A stretch of DNA of 64,000 nt from Microlunatus parietis (lineage in GTDB: Bacteria > Actinomycetota > Actinomycetes > Propionibacteriales > Propionibacteriaceae), in NCBI RefSeq assembly GCF_013407955.1, contig NZ_JACCBU010000001.1, forward strand, positions 4,030,001-4,094,000, given 5' to 3'. A model generated the notes under the pieces. It had not been told where the DNA came from, ran no database searches, and saw only the letters and a program-made list of their open reading frames with translations. The position numbers and the translations under genes were made by a program. Below are positions 19,056 to 27,772 of this stretch, piece after piece. Positions within the stretch are counted from its first letter, which is position 1. The number at the start of each line of letters is the position of its first letter.

Positions 19056-19838
19056 ATGCCCGAAGGCGACACGGTCTGGCTGGCCTGCCGGCGGCTGCAC
19101 GCCGCCCTGGCCGGCCGCCCGCTGGTCCGTGCCGAACTCCGGGTACCGACCCTGGCGACCGCCGACCTGGTCGGGCGTACGGTGCGCGAGGTGGTGTCCC
19201 GGGGCAAGCACCAGCTGTTCCGGTTCGACGACGGGCGGACCCTGCACAGCCATTTCCGGATGGACGGCACCTGGCGCATCTTCCCGAGCGGGCGACCGGT
19301 CCGGGGCGGTCCGGCGCACGAGATCCGGGCCCTGCTGGCCAACGCCGACCAGGTTGCCGTCGGCTACCGGCTGCCGGTGCTGGACCTGTTGCCGACCGCC
19401 GACGAGGACCTGGTCATCGGTCACCTCGGCCCAGACCTGCTCGGCCCGGACTGGGACCTCGACGAAGCGGTACGCAGATTCGGCGCAGACCCCGACCGGG
19501 CGATCGGCGAGGCGCTGCTCGACCAGCGCAACCTGGCCGGCCTTGGCACCTTCTACCGGGCCGAGATCTGTTTCCTGCAAGGGATCCATCCACGCCGCCC
19601 CGTCGCCGAGGTGCCGAACCTGCGCCGCCTGGTCGACCGGGCTCACCGGTTGATCATGGCCAATCGAGAGCGCCCCGAGCAGACCAGCACCGGTGATCTT
19701 CGCGCGGGCGCCCGCAGTTATGTGTACGGCCGCGCCGGCGAATCGTGCCGCCGCTGCCGGACCATGATCATGAGTGAGGAGTTCGGCCCGGACGGCCAGG
19801 AGCGGCGCAGCTACTGGTGCCCGACCTGCCAGCCCTGA
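19056..19838 (+). CDS. nei2: Fpg/Nei family DNA glycosylase-lyase (Nei2)
   Basis: A 260-residue base-excision enzyme for oxidised bases. The mature N-terminus must be PEGD, where Pro1 is the nucleophile and Glu2 the acid, so the start is ATG 19056. The ATG nine bases earlier has the better-placed AGGAGG but would bury the catalytic Pro. Other features are KHQLFRFDDGRTLHSHFRMDG (split over the beta-sandwich; short form HSHFRMDG), LDQRNLAGLGTFYRAE (H2TH) and a C-terminal zinc finger (CRRC...CPTC). The HTH/PIN pair follows 20 bases downstream. Confidence 0.93.
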   Translation: MPEGDTVWLACRRLHAALAGRPLVRAELRVPTLATADLVGRTVREVVSRGKHQLFRFDDGRTLHSHFRMDGTWRIFPSGRPVRGGPAHEIRALLANADQVAVGYRLPVLDLLPTADEDLVIGHLGPDLLGPDWDLDEAVRRFGADPDRAIGEALLDQRNLAGLGTFYRAEICFLQGIHPRRPVAEVPNLRRLVDRAHRLIMANRERPEQTSTGDLRAGARSYVYGRAGESCRRCRTMIMSEEFGPDGQERRSYWCPTCQP

Positions 19839-19858
19839 TCAAGGTGGCTTGAGCGATC

Positions 19859-20137
19859 GTGTTGCGCCTTGCCCGCGAACTGGTGGAGAAGACACCACGG
19901 ACCTCGACGCTCAGCGCGCATACTCCGGGGCGGCGGAGCGTGCCGGCGGATCTGTTGGGCCTGTCTCGTCCCACGCTCGTCAAAATGATCAAGGCAGGAG
20001 AGATCAAGGCTCACATGGTCGGCAGTCATCGACGGCTCAAGCTGGCCGATGTTCTGGACTTCCAGCGGGACCGCCTGGAGCAACAGCAGATCGCGTTCGA
20101 CAGATTGCGTGAACTGGAGCGGACGATTGCGGAGTGA
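19859..20137 (+). CDS. HTH (excisionase-type) antitoxin-like protein
   Basis: A 92-residue protein, GTG start. The MerR/excisionase-type HTH is at residues 28-68 (VPADLLGLSRPTLVKMIKAG, then GSHRRLKLADVLDF), followed by a basic helical tail. This is the usual antitoxin form paired with stand-alone PIN toxins in actinobacteria. Its stop overlaps the next gene's GTG by four bases. A weak AAGGTGG lies about 12 bases upstream. It remains intact although the toxin is broken. Confidence 0.8.
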   Translation: MLRLARELVEKTPRTSTLSAHTPGRRSVPADLLGLSRPTLVKMIKAGEIKAHMVGSHRRLKLADVLDFQRDRLEQQQIAFDRLRELERTIAE

Positions 20138-20736
20138 ACCAGCCTTCTCCGATGGTGGTCACGCGGGTGCTTGCGGATGCCAACGTGCTCTAGTCCAGGA
20201 CACTGCGAGATTGGCTCATCCTGTTGGAGTTGCGCTCCAAGGGTGGACTCTTCAAGAACTACTGGACTGAGGACATCCTCGCGGAGGTCGTCACCAACCT
20301 CCGCGAGGACCATCCCTCTTGGGATGGCGGGCAGATCACCGCGATCCGAGACGGCATCACCGGCGCGATGTCAGGCGGACGCGTGGCCGACTTCGTCATC
20401 GACGGGAGTTATCCCGGTCCCGATCCGAAGGACCAGCACGTGCACGCGGCCGCCATGGCCTGTGAAGCCAGTTATCTGATGACGGTCGACGGCGGGTTCC
20501 GATCGTCAACGATCGAGCTTGATGATCTGCCGTACGAGGTCTACAAGCCAGATGACTTCTTCGTTTTCGTCGATGACTCCTGGCCGTACATCGTGCGGAG
20601 GGTGACGGCGGAACAGGACAAGTACTGGAGCGCTATCCCGGGCTCGAAGTCCTTGGCGCAAGCGCTACGTGACGTGGGTTGCCCGAGTTTCGCCGTAAGG
20701 GTCTTGCAGCATCTATGTCAGCTGCCTGCGGCGTAA
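20134..20736 (+). pseudogene. PIN-domain toxin gene interrupted by an in-frame TAG
   Basis: Read from GTG 20134, the frame gives VTRVLADANVL, then TAG at 20191-20193, then SRTLRDWLILLELRSKGG and about 170 more residues. LADANVLYSRTLRDW is the normal start of this family, so TAC (Tyr) appears to have become TAG. The distal part keeps the acidic PIN residues (GPDPKDQHVHAAA, LMTVDGGF). An internal TTG at 20224 could restart translation but would lose the first catalytic Asp, so the RNase is presumably dead. The rest of the frame is intact, suggesting a recent event or a sequencing error. Confidence 0.85.
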
Positions 20737-20758
20737 CCCCCGATCTGGTGCCTCGAAG

Positions 20759-21169
20759 TCAGCCTTGATCATCTTCGAAGCACTCCCAGGCGATGTTGTC
20801 CGGGTCCCGGAACGAAACCAGTCGCGGTCCGAGCTCATCGTGCCGTGCTCCCTCGGTGTCGATGCCGTGGCTGCGGAGCCGCTCGACCAGCGGCTCGAGC
20901 AGCTCGCCCGGCATTGACAGCGAGACATGATCCAGTCCGATCCGGCGCTCACTGAATCGGTCGTCGGCAGCGGTGCCGGGAAGCGGCCGGACCAGCACGA
21001 TCCTGGTTCCGTCCGGCAGCCGCAGCCGCAGCTTCCCCGGATAGTCCGGTTCGGGCGGGAAGTCCTGATCGATCTCCAGGCCGAGCACCTCGCCGTAGAA
21101 CCAGCGTGCGCGATCAAGATCACGGACCCGGAGGGTCAGGTGATGGATGCCGCTGAACCCGAGTCCCAT
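20759..21169 (-). CDS. VOC family protein
   Basis: A 136-residue VOC protein close to lactoylglutathione-lyase-like members. IHHLTLRVRDLDRARWFYGE opens with the first metal-site His, and RIGLDHVSLSMPG carries the second. DPDNIAWECFED ends with the C-terminal Glu position. It is likely a metal-binding lyase or dioxygenase. It ends close to the 3' end of the broken PIN gene (convergent) and starts four bases before the end of the debranching-enzyme gene, which is upstream on the same strand, so the two may be co-transcribed. Confidence 0.85.
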   Translation of the reverse strand: MGLGFSGIHHLTLRVRDLDRARWFYGEVLGLEIDQDFPPEPDYPGKLRLRLPDGTRIVLVRPLPGTAADDRFSERRIGLDHVSLSMPGELLEPLVERLRSHGIDTEGARHDELGPRLVSFRDPDNIAWECFEDDQG

Positions 21170-21173
21170 GTCG

Positions 21174-23090
21174 TCAGGGCAGGGCGCCGAGGGCTTGAGC
21201 GACAGTGACGGCGGCTGCGGCGGACCAGGCCTGGGGGCGGCAGGCGGCGGGGTACGGGACCGGGCGGCCTTCGCCGGACCAGAGTTCCGGGAGCCGTTGC
21301 TCGAAGAGGACCGAGGCTCGGAGCAGGCCCTCGATCAGGCCGGTCGCGTGCTCGGCCTGGCCGGAGCGGACCAGGCCGTTGATCACGATCGCGGTGTCGT
21401 GCGGCCAGACCGAGCCGCAGTGGTAGCTGAGCGGCGAGTAGCCGCCGTCCTTGATCGACATCGTGCGCAGGCCCAGTCCGGAGTCGAGTTCCGGGGTGGC
21501 GATCATGCGGGCCACCTGGCGTTCCTCGTCGGAGTCCAAGATGCCGGTGCCGAGCAGGTGGCCGATGTTGCTGGTCAGCGAATCCACGCGACGCTTCGAC
21601 CCGTCCAGGGCCAGCGCCGGGTAGCGCTCACCGTCCCGCTCGCACCAGAGGGCGCCGCGGAACCGGTCGGCGAGAGCGGCTGCCCAGCTGCGGAAACGAT
21701 GAGCGCCGTCGAGACCCAGGAGGTCCAGCAGTTCGGCGCCCTTGATCGCGGCCTCGTACGCGTAGCCCTGCACCTCGGACAGGGCCACCGGCCCGTCGGC
21801 CTGGCTGCCGTCGCTGAACCGCACCGCGTCGCCGGAGTCCTTCCAGCCCTGGTTGGCCAGCCCGCGACCGCTGGCGTCGATGTATTCCAAGAACCCGTCG
21901 CCGTCGGCGTCACCGAAGTCGATCATCCAGGACAACGCGCCGGTCAGCGCCGGCGCGAGGGCGGTCAGTTCCTGCTCCGGAACCCCGCCGGCCCGCCAGG
22001 TGTCGTGCAGCAGGCAGACCCAGAGCGGCGTCGCGTCGATCGTCCCGTAGTAGCGCGGCGGCAGCCAGCTGTCCCCGTAACCCTGGGTGGCCCGGCGCAG
22101 CTCGTGGATGATCTTGCCCGGCTGCTCGCCGGTTTCCGGATCGTCCTTGCTGCCCTGCAGCCCGGCGAGGGTACGCAACGTACCCAGGGCGGGGCGATGA
22201 TCAACGGGCAGCAGCAGCCGGGCGGTCCACAGGCTGTCCCGGCCGAACAAGGTGAGATACCAGGGCGCCCCGGCCGCGAAGAAGGCGTCCGGCGGCGAGT
22301 CGGGCAACGCCATCCGCAGGGCGTCCAGGTCGGTCAACGCCAGCTCCAGCCAGCGACCCAGCCGCGGTTCAGGGCGGGTGGCCAGTCGTTCCCCGGCGGC
22401 CCGTACGTGATCATGAACGGCGAGCCCGGCGCTGCCCGCCGCGATGATCACCGGCTGTTGATCAGTGATCTCGGCTCGCCAGGCGCAGGTCACCGATCCG
22501 CGCGCCGGCACCGTGATCGGCCACTCGATGATCATGGTGCGGTGGTCGTCGGTTCGCCGCAGCCGGGCGTCGTCGGCGGTGATCGTGGTCGAGGTCCGTA
22601 CGTCGGCCCAGGTCACCGACCCGCCGTCGGGCTCCGGCAGCTCGATCGGCTCCACCGGAGTCCCGGACCGGATGGCGTCCATGCCCGCCTGGTCGGCCGC
22701 CAGCCGAAGCCGTACCAGACATTCCACCGGATCCTCGAGGACCGACGACACGGTGATCCGTTCGGTCACGGTGCCGGGTGCGACGGTGCGCTCCCGGTCG
22801 AGCCGGAGCACCGGGTCCGGGCTCGGCGCCACGCTCAGCTCGCGGAGCAGCGCGGTGAACGTCGCCGCGGTCCCGGAACCGAGGCGGGCGATCGACTCGC
22901 CGGCGCTCTCGCCACCGTCCGGCGCCACCACCGTCACCGTCGCCTCACTGATCACCCGGCAGTCTGCGTGCAGCACGCCATGCGCGGTCCGGGCGTCGGC
23001 CCGGATGGCCCCGTCGGCACCGGACAGCACCTGGGTCGGAGCGGCGACCAAGATCAGGACGTCGTGCAGCAACGGATGCAGTCGACTCAT
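21174..23090 (-). CDS. Glycogen-debranching-enzyme-like glycosidase (amylo-alpha-1,6-glucosidase type)
   Basis: A 638-residue protein. The N-terminal beta domain (about 1-240) is of the debranching N-terminal type (GVLHADCRVISEATVTV). A six-hairpin (alpha/alpha)6 barrel follows with WYLTLFGRDSLWTARLLLP, GTIDATPLWVCLLHDTW, DFGDADGDGFLEYIDASG, GLANQGWKDSGDA and SVWPHDTAIVINGLVRSG. The Asp/Glu pair in the barrel is consistent with an inverting glucosidase. No signal peptide, so it is intracellular. Probable role: glycogen or trehalose-linked glucan breakdown, or another alpha-glucan. ATG 23090 is preceded by only weak SD sequence. Confidence 0.85.
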   Translation of the reverse strand: MSRLHPLLHDVLILVAAPTQVLSGADGAIRADARTAHGVLHADCRVISEATVTVVAPDGGESAGESIARLGSGTAATFTALLRELSVAPSPDPVLRLDRERTVAPGTVTERITVSSVLEDPVECLVRLRLAADQAGMDAIRSGTPVEPIELPEPDGGSVTWADVRTSTTITADDARLRRTDDHRTMIIEWPITVPARGSVTCAWRAEITDQQPVIIAAGSAGLAVHDHVRAAGERLATRPEPRLGRWLELALTDLDALRMALPDSPPDAFFAAGAPWYLTLFGRDSLWTARLLLPVDHRPALGTLRTLAGLQGSKDDPETGEQPGKIIHELRRATQGYGDSWLPPRYYGTIDATPLWVCLLHDTWRAGGVPEQELTALAPALTGALSWMIDFGDADGDGFLEYIDASGRGLANQGWKDSGDAVRFSDGSQADGPVALSEVQGYAYEAAIKGAELLDLLGLDGAHRFRSWAAALADRFRGALWCERDGERYPALALDGSKRRVDSLTSNIGHLLGTGILDSDEERQVARMIATPELDSGLGLRTMSIKDGGYSPLSYHCGSVWPHDTAIVINGLVRSGQAEHATGLIEGLLRASVLFEQRLPELWSGEGRPVPYPAACRPQAWSAAAAVTVAQALGALP

Positions 23091-23209
23091 GTGTCGAGGC
23101 TATCTCCTACACTGGGCGCGAGTCCGAGAGACGCTGCAGCGAGGAGACCCGCCACGCTCGGACCGACCGGATGATCAGTCAAGGGCGTCTTCCACGAGAG
23201 GAGACGCAG

Positions 23210-23734
23210 ATGGATGATCAACGAGTGATCGACTACGCCGCCCCGACGGCGGACCAGCACGACGCGCTGCGGGCGATGGCCCGCCGCTGCTTCGCGGACA
23301 CGTTCGCCCGGCACTACGATCCGGAGCCGTTCGGTGCCTTCCTGGAAACCACTTACGGCCCGGACGGCGGCATGGCGCGCGACCTCCAGGACCCGGAACT
23401 ACGGTGGTTCGTCGCGGTCGGCGACGCCGGCCCGATCGGGTACGCGAAGCTGACCCCGCTCCGGGCTCCGGCCGAAGCTCCGCTGCCGGGCGCTCTGGAA
23501 CTGCAGCAGCTGTACGTACTCAAGGAATGGCACGGCACCGGCGTCGCCGATCGGCTGATGGAGTGGGCGTTGGCCGCCGCTGCCGAGGCACCGGAGGTCT
23601 ATCTGACCGTCTTCGACCACAACGAGCGGGCGAAGCGCTTCTACCGGCGCTATGGCTTCACTGAGGTCGGCCGGTGCACCTTCATGCTCGGCGACCGGGT
23701 CGACGACGACCGGATCTGGTGCCGGCGACCATGA
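23210..23734 (+). CDS. GNAT family N-acetyltransferase
   Basis: A 174-residue protein from ATG 23210 (GAGAGGAG upstream). Residues 90-115 give ELQQLYVLKEWHGTGVADRL, with motif A (Q/R-x-x-G-x-G/A variant HGTGVA) for acetyl-CoA. VYLTVFDHNERAKRFYRRYG is motif B. PLRAP.. resembles putative protein or small-molecule acetylases. It diverges from the debranching enzyme gene. The substrate is unknown. Confidence 0.88.
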   Translation: MDDQRVIDYAAPTADQHDALRAMARRCFADTFARHYDPEPFGAFLETTYGPDGGMARDLQDPELRWFVAVGDAGPIGYAKLTPLRAPAEAPLPGALELQQLYVLKEWHGTGVADRLMEWALAAAAEAPEVYLTVFDHNERAKRFYRRYGFTEVGRCTFMLGDRVDDDRIWCRRP

Positions 23735-23754
23735 TCAGCCGCCGGCACTCATGA

Positions 23755-24579
23755 TCAGTTGAACTCGTTCGGGTGCGGGTTGTTCCGGCCGTCGACGTTC
23801 ACCGCGTCGATCACTGCGATGTCGTCGGCGGACAGCTCGAACCCGAAGATGTCGAAGTTCTCCTCGATCCGGGCCGGCGTGACCGACTTCGGGAACACCA
23901 CGTAGCCCTTCTGGATGTGCCAGCGCAAGATCACCTGGGCCGGGGTGCGGCCGAGCTTGCCGGCCAACTCCTGGATCTGCGGGTTGGCCAGGTCCTTGGC
24001 CAGGCCGAGCGGGCTGTAGGACTGGGTGACGATGCCGAGCTCGTTGTTCACCGCGACGAGCGGCTCCTGGCTGAACGTCGGGTGCAGCTCGATCTGGTTC
24101 ACCGTGGGCACGGTAGAGCTCTCGGCCACGACGCGACGAAGATGATCTTCGAGGAAGTTGGAGACGCCGATCGACTTGGACCAGCCCTTCGACTTGATCT
24201 CCTCGAGCGCCAGCCAGGCCTCGACGTAGTTGTCCTTCTCCGGCGTCGGCCAGTGGATCAGGTAGAGATCGACGTACTCGAGACCGAGCTTCTCCAGGCT
24301 GGTCTGGATCGCGGCGAGCGCGTCGTCGTGGGCGTGCTTGTCGTTCCACAGCTTGGTGGTGACGAACAGTTCCTCGCGCGGGATGCCGGACTCGGCGATC
24401 GCGCGCCCGACGCCCTCCTCGTTGCCGTAGATCGCGGCGGTGTCGATGTGCCGGTAGCCGACCTCGAGCGCCTTGGCCACCGAGGTGACGATGTCCTCGG
24501 TCGAGACCTGCCATACGCCGAACCCGAGCTGCGGGATCTCGTTGCCGTCGTTGAGGGTGATCGTGGGCACCTGGCTCAT
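23755..24579 (-). CDS. Aldo/keto reductase (AKR5-like, 2,5-diketo-gluconate reductase type)
   Basis: A 274-residue NADPH-dependent carbonyl reductase from ATG 24579 (AAGGAG upstream). The catalytic tetrad is Asp46 and Tyr51 (HIDTAAIYGNEEGVG), Lys76 (TTKLWNDKH) and His109 (LYLIHWP). FPKSVTPARIEENFDIF is the NADPH-binding signature near the C-terminus. It is single-domain, cytosolic and probably monocistronic. It converges with the GNAT gene, 20 bases apart. Confidence 0.94.
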   Translation of the reverse strand: MSQVPTITLNDGNEIPQLGFGVWQVSTEDIVTSVAKALEVGYRHIDTAAIYGNEEGVGRAIAESGIPREELFVTTKLWNDKHAHDDALAAIQTSLEKLGLEYVDLYLIHWPTPEKDNYVEAWLALEEIKSKGWSKSIGVSNFLEDHLRRVVAESSTVPTVNQIELHPTFSQEPLVAVNNELGIVTQSYSPLGLAKDLANPQIQELAGKLGRTPAQVILRWHIQKGYVVFPKSVTPARIEENFDIFGFELSADDIAVIDAVNVDGRNNPHPNEFN

Positions 24580-24699
24580 GACCGTTGCTCCTTCTCGTGT
24601 CGGGTTGTCAGAGGTGAGTATTTCCGATCCGCGATGCGGAATCGACCCGGGTACGGCACGATGGTGCCCGCCACCGGAGCAGGAGTAGGGAGGATCGGA

Positions 24700-25332
24700 A
24701 TGTCCGGTCAGAGCCGACCGCAGCAGGGCGAGATGATCACGATGTTCACCGACACGTATCGGGCCGCGAACGCCGGCGGCCGGCAACCGCCCTGGGACTG
24801 GCAGGCGCCGCACCCGCATCTGGTCCGGTGGGTGCGGGAGAACAAGATCAGCGGCAGCGGCCGGTCGGCGATGATCGTCGGTTGCGGGTACGGGGACGAT
24901 GCGGCGTTCGTGGCCTCGCTGGGCTTCCGTACCACCGGGTTCGACTACGTGGCCGACGCGATCGAGGGTGCCCGGCGGCGCCATCCCGACGCCGGATTCG
25001 ATCTTCGGGTGGCCGACCTGTTCGCGCTGCCGCCGGAGTGGAACGGCGCCTTCGACCTCGTGGTGGAGAGCCTGACCGTGCAGTCCATTCCGCGCGAGCA
25101 GCGCAGCGACGCCACGGCCGCGATCGCCCGCCTGGCAGCTCCCGGCGGCACGGTGCTGGTGATCGCCTCGGCGCTCGACGACGCGGTGCGGGAACCGGGG
25201 CCGCCCTGGCCGCTGGACCGGGCCGACGTCGAACGGTTCGGCGAGTACGGCCTCGAACCGATCGCGATCAACCGCTGGGAACGCCCGGATCGCCCCGATC
25301 TGTCACCTTGGCTGGCCGAGTTCCGGCGGTAG
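24700..25332 (+). CDS. Class I SAM-dependent methyltransferase
   Basis: A 210-residue Rossmann methyltransferase from ATG 24700 (GGGAGG upstream). Motif I is MIVGCGYGDDAAFVASLG, followed by TTGFDYVADAIEGARRRHP and the motif II/III region FDLVVESLTVQSIP. The size and the WDWQAPHPHLVRWV opening resemble thiol- or thiopurine-type methyltransferases. The acceptor is unknown. It diverges from the aldo/keto reductase with about 120 bases between. Confidence 0.85.
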   Translation: MSGQSRPQQGEMITMFTDTYRAANAGGRQPPWDWQAPHPHLVRWVRENKISGSGRSAMIVGCGYGDDAAFVASLGFRTTGFDYVADAIEGARRRHPDAGFDLRVADLFALPPEWNGAFDLVVESLTVQSIPREQRSDATAAIARLAAPGGTVLVIASALDDAVREPGPPWPLDRADVERFGEYGLEPIAINRWERPDRPDLSPWLAEFRR

Positions 25333-26008
25333 GGGATCCTGCCGGATCGAGAGCGTGGGTTTGTCGACAACCGCACCCTGATTTCGCCAGCCAGACGTAC
25401 GAATGTCGACAACCCCACCATCGTTGGCGCCACATCGGGTCGACGCTGGATCGCTCCGTCCAGGCGTGCCACGCAGATCTTGCAGCCAGACCACGATCGG
25501 CCCGGTCCCCGACACTGAGCGGGTCCCGACACTGAACGGACGCCTTGACCTCGATCCGGCGGCAGGCGCAGGGCCAAGGATTCGCTCGGCGCACGCCCTG
25601 GCGAATCTGCGGGTCCCGGGCACCGTGTCCGGGCTCGCTCCACCTACCCAGGCCGCTGCCGATCACTCGCTGCCGAAGCCGCCGGCCTCTCGAGCCCAAC
25701 CTGGATCCGTGGACCCGTCGCCTCAGCCGCGCACCTGCCTCCAAAGTGATGTCGTTATTTCTCCACGGGCGAGCAACCGATCGCGACTGCCACGTGGAAA
25801 TGCCCCGTCCGTGGAGGAATTCCGACATGCCCGCCATCCGGGTCTGTGAGCGCCAGCGCGGAGCGTGGTGGCTGCGGCGTTGACGCTCGACCGCCGCTCG
25901 GGCACCGCTTTGCGTCGACAGTCCCTCGACCGGACGCCTTGCGGCCGGCACCGGGAGGGTATGTGGTGGTGTCGTCCGTGCGCCAGGCCGCCCGTCCGGG
26001 GAACCGGG
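25333..26008. other. Gene-free stretch with repeats
   Basis: About 675 bases without a supported gene. It contains TGTCGACAACC twice (near 25362 and 25403), a tandem CCCGACACTGAGCGG-like duplication (about 25507-25540) and an 80-bp palindromic repeat (25749-25828). The open frames here have shadow-like composition. Confidence 0.6.
25749..25828 (+). repeat. 80-bp palindromic repeat, family 2, copy 1
   Basis: Starts ATGTCGTTATTTCTCCACGG and ends GAGGAATTCCGACAT. The 20-base ends pair at 16 positions. It shares length, ends and the ATTTCTC block with copies at 60593-60672 and 63238-63317. Confidence 0.7.
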
Positions 26009-26602
26009 CTAAAGGCACTTCGGGTTGCGGACGCACTGGATCGCTCCGCCGGCGGCGGCGAACAGGAGGGCGATCCAGCCGATCCCGAGCAGCAGGCAGG
26101 TGACGGCCGCGAAGCCGGCGGCACCGGCGATGCCGAGCGAGCCGCGCTCGTTGCGCAGTTGAGCCGCCGCTTCCGGTGCGCCCGGCTGGTGGGCGATCTG
26201 CTCCAGGTAGTGGTAGCGGGCCCGGGTGGTGGCGATCAGCCAGATCAGCATGGCGATCAGCACGATCGCCAGCACGATCGGGACCGGCGCGGCGATGAAG
26301 ACCAGGGCCGACACCCCGGCGGCGATCATGCCGGCGTCGGGCTCGAGCTGCTCGGTGATCAGGTATTGGATCACCAGGCCGACCACGATCACGCCGAGGA
26401 CCACGGCCAGGAAGATCAACACCGGGCGCGCCCCACCGGTGACGTGGCGATAGCCGGCCAGCAGCGCCGGGTCGTGGGCGAGCGGCTCCTCCGACGCGAC
26501 CAGCCGTCGCCGCCCGAGCACGTACGCGGGCAGCAGCAGGGCGAGCACCGCGGCGCCTCCGACGAGGTTCACCAGGATGATGGCCAGCGGTCCGGTGTCC
26601 AT
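26009..26602 (-). CDS. Integral membrane protein of unknown function
   Basis: A 197-residue protein with about five hydrophobic spans (LAIILVNLVGGAAVLALLLP, VLIFLAVVLGVIVVGLVIQY and others) and short basic loops (GRRRL, TTRARYHYLEQ). I do not recognise a family. Two Cys lie near the C-terminus (CVRNPKC). The ATG at 26602 is clear. It diverges from the UbiA-type gene, with a 55-bp repeat and a G-rich tract in the 177-base gap. Confidence 0.6.
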   Translation of the reverse strand: MDTGPLAIILVNLVGGAAVLALLLPAYVLGRRRLVASEEPLAHDPALLAGYRHVTGGARPVLIFLAVVLGVIVVGLVIQYLITEQLEPDAGMIAAGVSALVFIAAPVPIVLAIVLIAMLIWLIATTRARYHYLEQIAHQPGAPEAAAQLRNERGSLGIAGAAGFAAVTCLLLGIGWIALLFAAAGGAIQCVRNPKCL

Positions 26603-26683
26603 GCCCGCATCGTCCCACTTCGCCGAATCAACCGCCCGAACGGCGCGGTCCGTAAGTCCGTCGACCTTGTCCGAAACCCCGGT

Positions 26684-26738
26684 GACCGGTCAGTTGTGCA
26701 CCGACACGCCGCAAAAACCGCTGCTTTGGTGACCGGTC
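26684..26738 (-). repeat. 55-bp intergenic palindromic repeat, family 1, copy 3
   Basis: Inverted relative to copies 1 and 2. On the minus strand it reads GACCGGTCACCAAAGCAG at one end and GCACAACTGACCGGTC at the other. Here both terminal palindromes are perfect GACCGGTC. It lies between divergent genes rather than after a stop codon. Confidence 0.85.
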
Positions 26739-26749
26739 GGCGGAGGTTT

Positions 26750-26780
26750 GGGTGGGGGTGGGGGATTAGGGTCGGGAGGG
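26750..26780 (+). other. G-quadruplex-type tract at the start of the UbiA-type gene
   Basis: Six G-runs (26750-52, 54-58, 60-64, 69-71, 74-76, 78-80) separated by 1-4 bases. The last G is the first base of the predicted GTG start. It also supplies a GGGAGGG ribosome-binding-like sequence. Confidence 0.6.
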
Positions 26781-27772
26781 TGGTGCGGACGAGGGAGAGG
26801 CGCTCGCCGTTGCTGTGGCAGCTGCTGCGGCCTGGCACGGCGATCCTGATCTTGCTGCAGGCTCTGCTCTGTCACCTGCTGCTCGGCCTGCCCGCGCCGC
26901 ATCCGCTGGGTTTCCTGGGCGGGTTGGTCCTGCTTGCGCTCTGGTACGCCCACGCGGTGGCGATCAACGACCTGAGCGACGCCGATACGGACGCGATCAA
27001 CCTGGCCGGGGCTGCGGACCGGCCGTTGATCAACCGGACCGCGAGCGTGGGCCGGCTGCGGCTGACCGGCTGGCTGCTGGCCGCGGCGGTGGTGATCATC
27101 GGGCTGCTGTTATCGCCGTGGCTCGGGTTGGCCGGCTTGATCATGGTGCTGCTCAACCTGGCCTACTCGCTGCCGCCGGTCCGGCTGTCCGGCCGCGGCG
27201 GTGCCGCCCAGCTGCTGCTCCCGATCGGGTACGTGATCTTCCCGGCCGTCGTGGTCTGGGCGATCTCGGGCCAGCCGCCGGTCGACGGGCGCGGCCTGAT
27301 CGGCGTGGCCGGGCTCTACCTGCTGCTCTGCGGAAGGCTGTTCCTCAAGGACATCCGCGACGTCGAGGGCGACCGGCGGACCGGGAAGCGGACCTTCCTG
27401 GTCCGGCACGGGCTGCCGGCCACGCTGGTCGCGTCGGCCGTGCTGCTGGTCCTCGGCGTGGTGATCATGGCGCTGGCGATCATGCCGCCGGCCCGGTACG
27501 CGCTGATCCTCGCGGCCGTGATCACGGCGGTCGGCGCGCCGCTGTTGTTGATCAAGGTCGGCCTGGCCGAAGGGCTGAACCGGCGGCTGCTCTGGGTCGG
27601 CCTGGTCGGCCGGCTGGCCAGCCTGTGGACGTTCTGCTGCACGGTGTCGCTGGCCGTGAGCCGCTGGAATCCAGGACCCTGGTGGCAGCAGGAGGTGGTG
27701 ACCGCGCTCGGCGTGATCATGTTCGCGTTCTCGTTCCTGCCGTACCGCGAGGAGCTCAGGCGAGCGCGCTGA
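26780..27772 (+). CDS. UbiA-family membrane prenyltransferase
   Basis: About 330 residues with roughly nine spans. Two Asp-rich motifs bind prenyl diphosphate or phosphate through Mg2+: NDLSDADTDAIN after span 2 and KDIRDVEGDRRTGKRT in the second half. LAYSLPPVRLSGRG after span 4 is typical of chlorophyll-synthase or geranylgeranyl-glyceryl-phosphate-type members. The start is GTG 26780 or 26783; the frame is open far upstream but not coding. Its 3' end overlaps the convergent polyprenol-kinase-like gene by 17 bases. The acceptor is unknown; an unusual isoprenoid lipid or quinone is possible. Confidence 0.85.
   Translation: MVRTRERRSPLLWQLLRPGTAILILLQALLCHLLLGLPAPHPLGFLGGLVLLALWYAHAVAINDLSDADTDAINLAGAADRPLINRTASVGRLRLTGWLLAAAVVIIGLLLSPWLGLAGLIMVLLNLAYSLPPVRLSGRGGAAQLLLPIGYVIFPAVVVWAISGQPPVDGRGLIGVAGLYLLLCGRLFLKDIRDVEGDRRTGKRTFLVRHGLPATLVASAVLLVLGVVIMALAIMPPARYALILAAVITAVGAPLLLIKVGLAEGLNRRLLWVGLVGRLASLWTFCCTVSLAVSRWNPGPWWQQEVVTALGVIMFAFSFLPYREELRRAR

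Noticed and set aside
25865-26779. In-frame extension upstream of the UbiA gene
   Set aside because: It runs antisense through the membrane-protein gene and a repeat; the UbiA homology begins near 26780.
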